64,000 bases of DNA from positions 476,426,617 through 476,490,616 of the forward strand of contig NC_057864.1 of assembly GCF_019393635.1 (NCBI RefSeq), read 5' to 3'. A program made the position numbers and the translations under genes. Positions 1 to 49,638 of the stretch are shown in pieces. The stretch's first letter is position 1; every line of letters starts with the position of its first letter. The notes below the pieces were generated by a model. The model was not told where the DNA came from, did not search any database, and saw only the letters and a program-made list of their open reading frames with translations. This stretch comes from Dromiciops gliroides (taxonomy: Eukaryota; Chordata; Mammalia; Microbiotheria; Microbiotheriidae).

Positions 1-232
1 TTTAAGTGAGGGGGGCTGTGCAGGATCACCAACCTCACTCTCTTCTCCAGAGCCATCTGGGTCCAGGGGCAAGATCTAGATCAGGACGACTGGAGATGAC
101 TCCGATGTTTAAGGCAATTGGGGTTGTGACTTGCCCAAGGTCACACAGCTAGTAAGTGTCTGAGGTGAGATTGAACTCAGGTCCTCTTGACTCCAGGGTC
201 AGTGTTCTAGCCACTCCATCACCTAGCTGCCC
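1..232 (-). repeat. tRNA-headed SINE with long unique tail
   Basis: Reads in reverse ... CACCTAGCTGCCC as its head. The tail contains the CCAGATGG and CTCCCTCACTTAAA segments shared with the copies at 971 and 3762. It is cut by the window edge. Confidence 0.8.
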
Positions 233-236
233 ATAA

Positions 237-275
237 ATACTTAATAAATGCTTGTCGACTAATTATTGATTGAGG
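237..275 (+). repeat. L2/MIR-type 3' tail
   Basis: ACTTAATAAATGCTTGTCGA resembles the common 3' end of L2-mobilised SINEs. Confidence 0.45.
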
Positions 276-289
276 TAGTAAGAGGTAGT

Positions 290-858
290 AAGTCAATCTC
301 AATGAATTTAAGTCATCAGGCCCAGATGAAAATATCTACCAGTATATTGAAAGAACTGGCAAATATGATTGCTAAAGCCCAATCAGAGAGCCCCTGGTAG
401 ACAATTTTACTTCAACTTGACAAGCTGAAGTCTGTTGAAAGGAGGAAGCCAAGGATGATGAAGGAACTGAAGCTCATGCCACAAGAGGTCAGCTGAAAGA
501 AATGGAGATATTTAGTCTAAAGAAGAAAAGACCTGCAGGGGAAGAATGGGATATTAGAGCTATCTTCCAGCACCAAGAATTGTACTGCTCAGTCCTAGAA
601 TGAAAATCTTTGGACATAATAGGCACTTAATAAATGCTTGCTGAATGAATGAGCAACAGATGGAAGTGTGAGTCCTATTTTGGCTTTGATGGAAGAAAAA
701 ATAACTTCACAATGAAAGCTTTCCAAGAACAGCTTCCTGGGGAGGAAGTCTGCAGACCAAGTCCAGATACCGCTTGACAGGTATATGGTAGAAAGGACTT
801 TCAATCAGTCTGAGCTGAAGTACATGGCCCCTTTCAGCTTTGAGATATGATTCCATGA
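290..858 (+). repeat. CR1/L3 LINE 3' fragment
   Basis: Contains the CCAGTATATTGAAAGAACTGGC part and the TTTAGTCTAAAGAAGAAAAG part of the CR1/L3 ORF2-to-3' end, and closes with TTTGAGATATGATTCCATGA. An L2-type tail sits inside at about 607-656. Confidence 0.6.
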
Positions 859-897
859 GTAGAAGAATGATACTATTGATAGACAAGGAATTCAGAT

Positions 898-925
898 GAG
901 TGAATGAATGAATGAATGAATGAAC
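898..925 (+). repeat. (GAAT)n microsatellite
   Basis: Six to seven units of GAAT next to an L2-like piece (926-962). Confidence 0.7.
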
Positions 926-970
926 AAATGAGCATCTATTTAGCACTTACTATGTGCCAGGCTAAAGAGG

Positions 971-1351
971 AACAGCTAGGTGGTACAGTGAATAGAGCAC
1001 TGGCTCTGAAGTTGGGAGGACCTGAGTTCAGATCTCACATTAGACACTAGCTGTGTAACCCTGGGCAAGTCACTTAACCCCAATTGCCTTAGAACATCTG
1101 AGGCTATCTCCAGTCATCCTGATACAGATATAGATATAGATATATGTATGTGTATATATATGTATATATAGAAAGAGATACACATACATACACACACAAA
1201 CACACACACATATATCACCACTGGACCCAGATGTCTGTGGAGGAGAGAGTGAGGTTGGTGACCTTGCACAGCCCTCCCTCACTTAAATCCAGTTCAGTCC
1301 AAGCCATGACGTCACCCAAATATCATGGTCCTCTTCAAGAATGAAGGACAA
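971..1351 (+). repeat. tRNA-headed SINE with long unique tail, split by a TA/CA tract
   Basis: Head AACAGCTAGGTGGTACAGTG, then the CTCCAGTCATCCTGAT junction, then the tail up to GAATGAAGGACAA. An AT/CA-rich simple repeat (1126-1211) has expanded at the junction. A Mar-1 is inserted in its 3' end; the tail resumes at 1501. Confidence 0.8.
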
Positions 1352-1500
1352 GGGCAGCTAGGTGGCCCAGTGGATAAAGCACCGGCCCTGGATTCAGGAG
1401 GACCTGAGTTCAAATCCAGACTCAGACACTTGATACTCACTAGCTGTGTGACCCTGGACAAGTCACTTAACCCTCATTGCCCTGCCCCCCCCCAAAAAAA
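1352..1500 (+). repeat. Mar-1 type SINE
   Basis: Full-length head GGGCAGCTAGGTGGC to an A-rich tail, flanked by a perfect 15-bp duplication AAGAATGAAGGACAA (1337-1351 and 1501-1515). Confidence 0.92.
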
Positions 1501-1524
1501 AAGAATGAAGGACAAACAAGAACA

Positions 1525-2590
1525 GCCAGGCTAAAAGATAAAAATACAATTATGAAAATGGTAGAGTTCTTTCCTTTTAAAAGCAGATATTCTGGTGGAA
1601 GGAAACAACCCACATAGGGCATTGGTGGCCAGGGAAGGAAGCTTTCGCCTAGAGAGTGACCGAGATAATGTGTGGACTGACAGAAGCAATGATCATGTTG
1701 ATTCAGTTAAGCACCATGAGCAAAAGGTAGAAAGCTGAGGTGGATGATGGGAAGTCTGGATGGGATGGTTTCTGGCATGGTTTGGTCTGGGGACTGGCCA
1801 AAGAGAGTGGGAAGAGCAGGGGGTTTGGGGTTTGCTTTTGTTTTGATGCAGCAGGAGTGTAAAGAGATGACACATTCAACTTTAGACACCTTGAATTTGT
1901 GGCAATTACAAGGATCATGTATATAACAATACCCCAGAGCTGTGAAAAGCTGGATAAGGATTTGGCTGAGCCCTCAGTTCTTGATGGAAAGCAATTTAAA
2001 ATAGCTTCAGTTTCAGGGCAGAGGGGAGAAGAGGTGGGGGATAAGTAGCAGGGATTGGGGTGGGGGATGGAGATCAGTGCTTAGGGAGACAGAAATACTG
2101 TCTTTTCCAGCTTCAGGAATCCCTGGGCTCAGCTCCAGGTCTCCTACAAGGGCCCAGAAAGTGAGTGTGGCCAGTTTACCAGGTGCTTCCCCCAATTGCT
2201 ACAAATAACACGCTACAGGGAATTTCTCTCTCAGCTGCTGAATAGCCTTTAGATGCAGTTTCATTCCTTTCTCATAAGATGTCGATGTACAGAATAGAGA
2301 TGGGCAAACACATAGACAAACCAGAGTCAAAGATTACTTCTGACAGACTGGCACCCCCAGAAGGCTCTGAATCATTAAAGGAAAGTTCTTGGGAGATCTC
2401 ACCCCCACCCCACTCTACTAAACCTTGTTCTTCCACTTCCTCCAAGCCCAGGAATCAAAGGTCGCCTCCTCCAGGAAGTCTTCCTGATTGTCCCTGCCAC
2501 ACAGACAGGACACCAGCCGGCCCAAGTCACATCTGAAGAGGAGTCCCCTCCACCAAAATACGTGACAAACTGACAGTCAGCTTCTTTGAA
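1525..2590. other. No gene or recognised repeat
   Basis: Short ORFs only, with no splice-linked coding signal and no element I recognise. Confidence 0.5.
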
Positions 2591-2594
2591 AAGC

Positions 2595-3480
2595 TCTGGA
2601 GGGGACTCTACCTCTCCATACTACCTCTCCCAACCCTTCCCCAGGCAATCTATTCCACTTTGGGATACAGTAGCTCTAATTTTTAGGAAGTTCTTTAAAT
2701 CACACCCAAATCTGCCCTTACACCACCTCTATCCATCATTCCTGGCTCTGTCTTCTGGAATCAAAGAAAACAAATTAAGCCCCACTTGCACTAGTAGCCC
2801 TTCAAATACTGGGAGGCCACTTTCACATCTCCCCCAAGTCTCCTCTTCTTCAGACTAAACGCCTCTAGTTCCTTCTGCAAGTCTTCATGCGGCATGTTCT
2901 CCAGGCCCTGCTGGTCACTCTTCTCTGAACAGTCCCAACTTTTCAATGTCCTTCCTCAAATTGGGCACCTAGAACTGACCACAAGCCTCCAGGTGGCACC
3001 TGTCGAGGTGAGAACACAATGGAACTCTGACCTCTCTGGTTCTGGCCTCTGCTAATGCTTCCTTTCCCAAAAATTCAGATAGCATTGGTTTGCATGGCTG
3101 TCCTGTTGCACTGTTAACTATTTTTACACTTGCTGATTACTGAAACTCTCAGGGTGTTTTCAAACAAACTGCTGTCCAGCCTGGTCTCCTCCATCTTGGA
3201 CTTGGAAAACTGAGCTTTTAAACCCAAATAGAAGGTTTTTTCCCCACTGATGCCCACTAATTTCATCTCCAATGCCAGCCAGCAGTCTGGTCTCTTCAGA
3301 TCTTTTTGAAGGTTGGTTCTATCATTCATTTTGCTAGCTACTCCTCCCTGCTTGGTGTTATCCATAAGTCTGATTAGCATACCATCTGTGCCTTCATTCA
3401 AGCAAAAATGCTGAAAAGCACAAGACTGAGCAGAGATCCTTAAGGTACTCCACTAGAGACTTTCCTCCAAGGCAAGATTA
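2595..3480 (-). repeat. CR1/L3 LINE ORF2 and 3' fragment
   Basis: The minus-strand frame at 3401-3114 reads DGMLIRLMDNTKQGGVASK and then QKDLKR, recognisable as the decayed reverse-transcriptase segment DGMLI.FADDTKLGG... of CR1/L3. The rest matches the 3' end (TTTAGTCTGAAGAAGAGGAG on the minus strand). Confidence 0.75.
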
Positions 3481-3579
3481 ATCATAGCGAGAATTAATAA
3501 CATAGCAATTGAATTAATAGCAATTCATAATAGTGCATTAATATTTATATTAACTCATAATAATTAGCTCAATAATAAT

Positions 3580-3757
3580 AGTTAATAAGAGCTCACATTT
3601 ATAAGGCACTTTAAGGTTTGCAGAACATATTATATGTATTATCTCATTTGATCCTCATAACAACTATGTGAAGAAGCTGCTTTTATGATGTTTCTTTTTA
3701 CAGATGAGAAGGCTGAAGCTGAGAGGTTAAATAACTTGCCCAGAGTTACACTAGGCA
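3580..3757 (-). repeat. MIR/CORE-SINE type repeat
   Basis: Reverse-orientation MIR pattern: TATCTCATTTGATCCTCATA, CAGATGAGAAGGCTGAAGC, TTGCCCAGAGTTACAC. Confidence 0.65.
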
Positions 3758-3761
3758 TGGT

Positions 3762-4052
3762 AGATAGATGGCATAATGGCTAGAACACTGGCCCTGAAGT
3801 TGGATCTGAGTTCAAATTTGACCTCAGAGACTTACTAGCTGTGTGATCTTGAGCAAGCCACAACCCCAATTGCCTTAAACATGCAGGACCATCTCCAGTC
3901 ATCCTGATGTATTTCTTGCCCCTGGACCCAGATGGCTCTGGAGAAGAGAGTGACCCTGCCCAGCCCTCCCTCACTTAAATCCAATTCAGTGTAAGTCATG
4001 ATGTCACCCTGATGTCATCGTGCTCTTTGAGAATGAAGGACAAACAACAACT
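3762..4052 (+). repeat. tRNA-headed SINE with long unique tail
   Basis: Same family as 971, with the junction CATCTCCAGTCATCCTGATG and a full tail ending AATGAAGGACAAACAACAAC. Confidence 0.82.
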
Positions 4053-4272
4053 AGGCAGCTAAGTGGCACAGTAGATAGAAAACTGAGCCTGGAGTCAGGA
4101 AGACCTGAATTCAAATTTGACCTTAGACACTTAATAGCTGACCCTGTTTGCCTCAGTTTCTTCATCTGTAAAATGAGCTGGAGAAGGAAATGCAAACCAG
4201 TCCAGTACCTTTGCCAAGAAAACCCCCAATGGGGTCATGAAGAGTGGACTGAAATGACTTTACAACAACAAC
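4053..4272 (+). repeat. tRNA-headed SINE, GGGGTCA...ACAACAACAAC tail family
   Basis: Head GGCAGCTAAGTGGCACAGTA, then TCTGTAAAATGAGCTGGAGA, CCCCAATGGGGTCATGAAGA and ACAACAACAAC. It abuts the preceding SINE. Confidence 0.8.
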
Positions 4273-4274
4273 TG

Positions 4275-4370
4275 CACAGCTGGTAAGTATCTGAGGAAGA
4301 ATTTGAACCCGGCTGGGTCTTTGTGACTTCAGGCCCACCTCTCTATCTACTGCACAGCCCACTGCTCTTT
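4275..4370 (-). repeat. MIR/CORE-SINE fragment
   Basis: CAGCTGGTAAGTATCTGAGG through TCTACTGCACAGC in reverse orientation. Confidence 0.5.
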
Positions 4371-5103
4371 AGGATTGACCATTTAGTAAATCCCTGATCC
4401 ACCCGAATTTCCTATCAGCTAGGCCACATCTAGTCCACAAGGGCAGCATGAAAGACATACACTCCTGTTCCGCCAGATAGAGCACACACGTTTTGTATAT
4501 AATTTTAATCTGTCTAGCTCTAAAGTCTATTTGCCATTAGTCCATCTACCCCCATTAGATGGGAGGATCTCTTGAGTAAGGGCCAGATCTTCTTCTGACC
4601 AGGAGATTTCTATGAGGGTAGGAACTTTGTATCCCCTTCTCTCTGTCTGCCCTAACAGTGCTCAGCAGGGAGCTGGGAGGTGGGGTGGATCAGGGACAGA
4701 ATGACTGATGTGCTGAATTGTTTTTAATGTGCACCTCTCTGCTAAACAAATGATGAGAAATCTTCATGTCTCTCATGCCAAGGTTTAGAGGGAGGACAAG
4801 CAAGAGTGGGCACAGCCCCAAGGCTGGCATCAGCCTTAGCCTCTGGGAGGAGAGCCAGGACCGGACATGTAGGGATACAGGGAAGGGGCACAGAGCCAAA
4901 GCAACACCTTGTCTGCCCAGGGCAAGGGAGGAGACTTGGACAGAAAATAAATGTCATTGGGTCTTCAGAGATTGGAAGCAGAGAACAAAGCTAAAAGGCT
5001 AGCGCCAAACCCACTGGAAAGGGTAAGACCTGAATGAGGATCTAGCCCTGAAAACAGATGGTCTCAACTTCATCCCTTAAGGGGGTTAAAAAAGGGAAGG
5101 AGA

Positions 5104-5250
5104 GGGGCAGCTAGGTGGCGCAGTGAATAGAGCACCAGCCCTGGAGTCAGGAGGACCTGAGTTCAAGTCCGACCTCAGACACTTAACACTTCCTAGCTGT
5201 GTGATCCTAGGCAAGTCACTTAACCCCAATTGCCTCACCAAAAAAATTAA
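5104..5250 (+). repeat. Mar-1 type SINE
   Basis: GGGGCAGCTAGGTGGCGCAG to TTGCCTCACCAAAAAAA. The flanks share an A-rich GGGAAGGAGA-type duplication. Confidence 0.9.
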
Positions 5251-5527
5251 AAATAATTGTTATTTTAAAAAAAGGGGGGGAAGGAGAAGAACTGAAGCTG
5301 GAGACAGTGCATTTAGAATTGTAAGAATTGTCCCACAGTGCCATAAATATAATATTTTCTAGAAATACTGGCTAATTGGTGGTCAGAGCCCACAGTGACT
5401 TCCCTGGCAGTTCCAAAATGCCCCCGGCATCTAGGGCAGCCTTACCACTGGGTTGGGCCTCTGGACACATATCTAACCCAATCCCAGGGTAGCCTGGGGA
5501 AGGAAACCTCGCTTTGGAAGGATGAAT

Positions 5528-5660
5528 CATAGACTATAAACCCCAGAAAGGACCTGTAGAGTCATTGAGACTACCACTTCCTTTTACAGGTGGGGAAACT
5601 GGGATTCGGAAAAGTCCACGTAATTTGCTCAAGGTCATTAGATTTCAGGTCACTGTGAGT
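5528..5660 (-). repeat. MIR/THER-type SINE
   Basis: ATCATAGACTATAAACCCCA, then TTTTACAGGTGGGGAAACTG and GCTCAAGGTCATTAG. Confidence 0.55.
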
Positions 5661-6221
5661 CCCAACTGCCATCATATGAGACACCAACCGTCTGAACATC
5701 TGAGTCTGGGACCCTGCCCAATACAAAAGGGGGGGGGGGGGAGGAATTGCGTCAAGCCTGGTAGGATCGGATTGTAGGAAAGGCTAAGGGACCAGGTGGG
5801 GTCCGGAGGAGGAGGAGGACTTAAATGGGGGGGGGGGGGAAGTAGGGCAGGGGTCCCCCGGGGTGAGGATGGGCTGGGTAAGATGGGTCTCAATGAGAGG
5901 GTGCTGGGCACAGGGGATGGGCTAGGTAGACGGAACAGCAGATGGGGCGGGGTCGAGGGGATGCCGGGGAAATAAGAGGATGGGAGCTGGGCTGGAGCCC
6001 CCGGGGCAGGGGCCCAGTTAAGGGAGAGCCGGGGCGGGATTCCCAGGAGCAGAGCGGCTCTTGGGGGGGGGGGGGGGCGTGGGCGGGCCCGAGCGCCGGG
6101 CTGCTCCCGAGAAGGGCGGGGCCAGGGCGGGGTGCTCGGGGCCTGGGTCCCCGAGAGAGGGTCCCGGGGGCCGGGGCGGGGCCGGGGGAGGCGCTGCGCA
6201 TCTGCAGGGCCGCCGTCGCGC

Positions 6222-6316
6222 ATGCGAACGAAGCCCAGACGGCTAGAGCCGCCACCACCGCTGCCGCCGCTGCTGCCGCCCCTGCTGCCGAAGCTGCCAC
6301 CTCCACTGCCGGGAGC

Positions 6317-6320
<4 letters not shown>
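6222..6320 (+). promoter_or_regulatory. Upstream ORF overlapping the STX1A start
   Basis: An ATG at 6222 opens a 32-codon, proline/leucine-rich frame whose TGA (6318-6320) overlaps the STX1A ATG (6317-6319) as ATGA. The uATG context is weak (C at -3, C at +4), so leaky scanning would be expected. It matters only if transcription starts upstream of 6222. Confidence 0.5.
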
Positions 6321-46755
<40,435 letters not shown>

Positions 46756-46759
46756 CAGA

Positions 46760-47214
46760 AGGCCCCTGTTACCTTATTCTCCAAGTGCTGGGGACCGTCT
46801 AGACCTTCCCTGGAGTGCCAAAAGTCACTCCAACTCCTGCCCCAGCCTGGGGGGTGGCTAAAGGGGACAGCTGGTCAATAGGGACGTGATGTTGAGGGGA
46901 CGTGGGGAGAATTCACCATCAAGGCAGCTCTGTGGAGCCTCGGATAGAGGCTGGGCCTGCGCCTGGGAAACCTGGGTACCGTGGGCCAGCCCCACCACCA
47001 AACACAGCAGGCAGAGCAGCACCTGAGAGGCTGCGCCAAGCTGCTGGAGCGGGCGTTGAAGGAACTTGGGGGCTCCCTTGGGAAACTGTGATGGGGGTGG
47101 GAGGCAGGGGGGTCCTGACCACCCTTTTCCCACTCTAAATCCTATGATCTGGGGTTAGTGAACTGTATCCAGAGAAGGCAATCACAGAGAGGAAGCCGTG
47201 TGACCCTTTGTCAA
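46760..47214. other. Intergenic, nothing recognised
   Basis: GC-rich single-copy-looking sequence between the STX1A poly(A) site and the next repeat. Confidence 0.5.
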
Positions 47215-47345
47215 GAACACAAAAGCAAACAGGCCCAGAGAGGAAGTGACCTTATCTAGTCCAATGCCCTCATCTTAGAGGCAAAGGTTAGGTCCAAGAA
47301 AATGACTTCACCAAGGTCACACTGGTACCCAGGCCTTCTCTCTCA
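47215..47345 (-). repeat. MIR-type SINE
   Basis: TTATCTAGTCCAATGCCCTC, CACCAAGGTCACACTGGTAC. Confidence 0.55.
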
Positions 47346-47387
47346 GGGAGCACCATCCTGCCCAACCTTGGTGCCATCCTCAATTCT

Positions 47388-47524
47388 TTTTTTTTTTTTT
47401 GTAGGGCAATGAGGGTTAAGGGTCATACAGCTAGTAAGTGTCAAGTGTCTGAAGCCACATTTGAACTCAGGTCCTCCTGAATTCAAGGCTGGCACTTTAT
47501 CCACTGCGCCATCTAGCTGCCCCC
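47388..47524 (-). repeat. Mar-1 type SINE
   Basis: Poly(T), CAATGAGGGTTAAGGGTCAT to CATCTAGCTGCCCC; TCAATTCTT on both sides. Confidence 0.9.
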
Positions 47525-47639
47525 TTTCCATCAATTCTTGATACACACACCACACTGTCTGTCTCTGTCTGTCTCTCTCCATGGAGAGCCTAGTCCACTC
47601 CATTCTGTCTCCACACTATTTTTGCTGTCCTCTCCTCTC

Positions 47640-48215
47640 TACTCCTTCAGGTCCCACCCCACCCTGCTTCATGCTCTCATCACCTCTCTCAACATCTGCA
47701 AATCTCTCCTAATGGGTCCCCCCTGCATCCTTTCCTCCTCATCCCAACCCCTCTTCCATACAGCTGCTGAACTGATATTCCTTGAGCATGAGTCTGAGTC
47801 ATTCCCCTGCTCAAGAAGCCTTAATAGCTGCCTATTAAGAGGCCCTCCAGGCCTCCACAGCCTAGCTCCATCCCATGTCTGGTAGTCTAACTCTCCATCA
47901 TGCAGTGCACATTCCAGCCAGACTGACATGTTCCCAGTTCTCAACCCTTGCCCTCCCAGCGCCAAGCCTTCCTCTCCTCCTCCCAGCTTCCTGGAGGCAC
48001 AGCTCGGGCTGATGACCTTTCCCCATCCCCCCCAAATTATTGTGCATATGTGTATGGAAGCTAACAAAGCTTGTGCAAAGCTCCCATCTGGTCCCTAGAA
48101 TTCCCTTCTCATTCATTTTCAGTATCTTGGAGGTGCTGTCCCTCCCCACTCTGAGGAGTGGATTCCAGCTCTTGTCACACACATCGACATTAGCTAAGGA
48201 CCTTTACCTGACTGT
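47640..48215 (+). repeat. L2 LINE 3' fragment
   Basis: CCCCTGCTCAAGAAGCCTTA, CCTCCAGGCCTCCACAGCCT, CATTCCAGCCAGACTGACAT in L2 order. Confidence 0.65.
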
Positions 48216-49160
48216 CAGGAGCTTGGTGTTTGGAGAGTTATTCTCCCTCCCCCGTGGACTGTGAGGTAGAATTTCACATCAAGTATCCCAAAAGGGAAGA
48301 AGGGGGGAAGGGCAAGGCTGACAGACACCTCCACAGGGTCTTTGGTTCCGCACTGTGGAGAATAACTCCTGGCACTTGCAGGTTAATTGGCATTTCTCCC
48401 GTGTTCATTTTCCCTCGATTGTTGCTTTCATGGCTAAAACCATGCGAGTGCCCCCTCTGAGCCTAGTGTGACAACTGGCACCGTCAAGCCCCCCCACGTC
48501 CCCTTTGTGAACCAACATTAAGTAAATCGGGAACTTCCACTTTTGTCTCCTCAACCTCAGTCAACCCTGGCACTCAGATCTAACACCCTGTTCACTAACC
48601 CCAAACCCTGGAACCCCTGAAGGAGAGAACATCGATAACACACATCAGACATGAAACCTTTGCCAAGCAAGAGGAACTAAAGTGGGCAAGAGACACTGAT
48701 GAAGTGGCCTTCTCATGTTTAAACTTCTCCAACTCACAGAACCTTTGTTCTTCACTGAACACACGCCAGGTGCAATTAAGACGAGATGCCAGCATCTCTC
48801 ATCTCATTTGTGCTTCATTATCCCGGGGGCCTAGCACCAGGTCTGACACCGGGCCCAACCTGAACCCTGGTCCCTTTTCCCTACAACACCCAGGGCTGTC
48901 ACCCCGGTCAACAGGAGCAGTCTCACAGGTGAAGGGGGTGGGTGGGCTCCCTGAATCCCACCCCAAGGGATCCAAGCTTCCTTTCGCAGGCTTCCTCGTC
49001 AGTACATGAGAGGGCTGGAGAGCATGGGCTCTACAGGCCCTCCCAACTCTCCATCCTGAGCCAGGGATTCCATGCCCAGCTAACATGCAAAGTGACCACA
49101 GTGTCCAATGGCTGCCTCCCCATTGTGTACATTAAGTACAATGTCAACTCTGGCGACGAC
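48216..49160. other. Intergenic, nothing recognised
   Basis: No gene, RNA or repeat that I can name lies between the L2 fragment and the BUD23 3' end. Confidence 0.5.
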
Positions 49161-49164
49161 TTCA

Positions 49165-49583
49165 CTTTTGCTGAGTCTCACTTTATTCAAAAACAGATGA
49201 AACACTCCTCTTCAGGCTCTTTTTGGAGGAGCTTCCCGTCCCCAATGTTTGTGACCAAGAAAAGCACGGCTTGTGTGAGCCAGAGCTCAGGATCAAGCCG
49301 GTTACAGGCAAATCTGCCCCTCCTTTAGAATCCAGAGTCAGTAACGACCCCTTGGCTCAGCACAGTTAAGGCACAAATGGAGAGCTGCAAACCTCGGGCC
49401 CAGTTCTGTGGCCTCAGGATCCAACAGGCATCTCGGCCTTGCTCTCCCGGGAGGTGGATAACCCAGCAGCAGGCCAGGCTGCAGCAAAGGCTGGACTGAG
49501 GCAGACGAAGGAGCCAAGCTGAAGCTGCCCAAATAGCAAAGGGAGTGAGCTCGAGGCTGGCTCCGAAGGACGTGAGCAGCAGC
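49165..49583 (-). other. BUD23: BUD23 3' UTR with poly(A) signal
   Basis: The first AATAAA on the minus strand after the stop is at 49187-49182 (TTTATT on the plus strand). The end point is inferred from it. Confidence 0.55.
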
Positions 49584-49638
49584 TCAAAAATGGGGCCTCC
49601 GCTTGCGGCCAGTGTAGCGCGTGTCAGCTCGGACCTCC
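49584..49638 (-). CDS. BUD23: BUD23 coding exon 12 with stop
   Basis: Codes [18 protein letters not shown] and TGA; matches the family's closing motif (EVRPDTQYTGRKRKPRF in human, from memory). Acceptor CTCATAG. Confidence 0.93.

Noticed and set aside
1325-1534. Recurrent small ORF with [11 protein letters not shown] and SLNP motifs, seen many times in the window
   Set aside because: It is the translation of the Mar-1 SINE, not a gene family.
1-5900. ABHD11 exons on the left side
   Set aside because: No alpha/beta-hydrolase coding sequence was found; only SINE and CR1 fossils.
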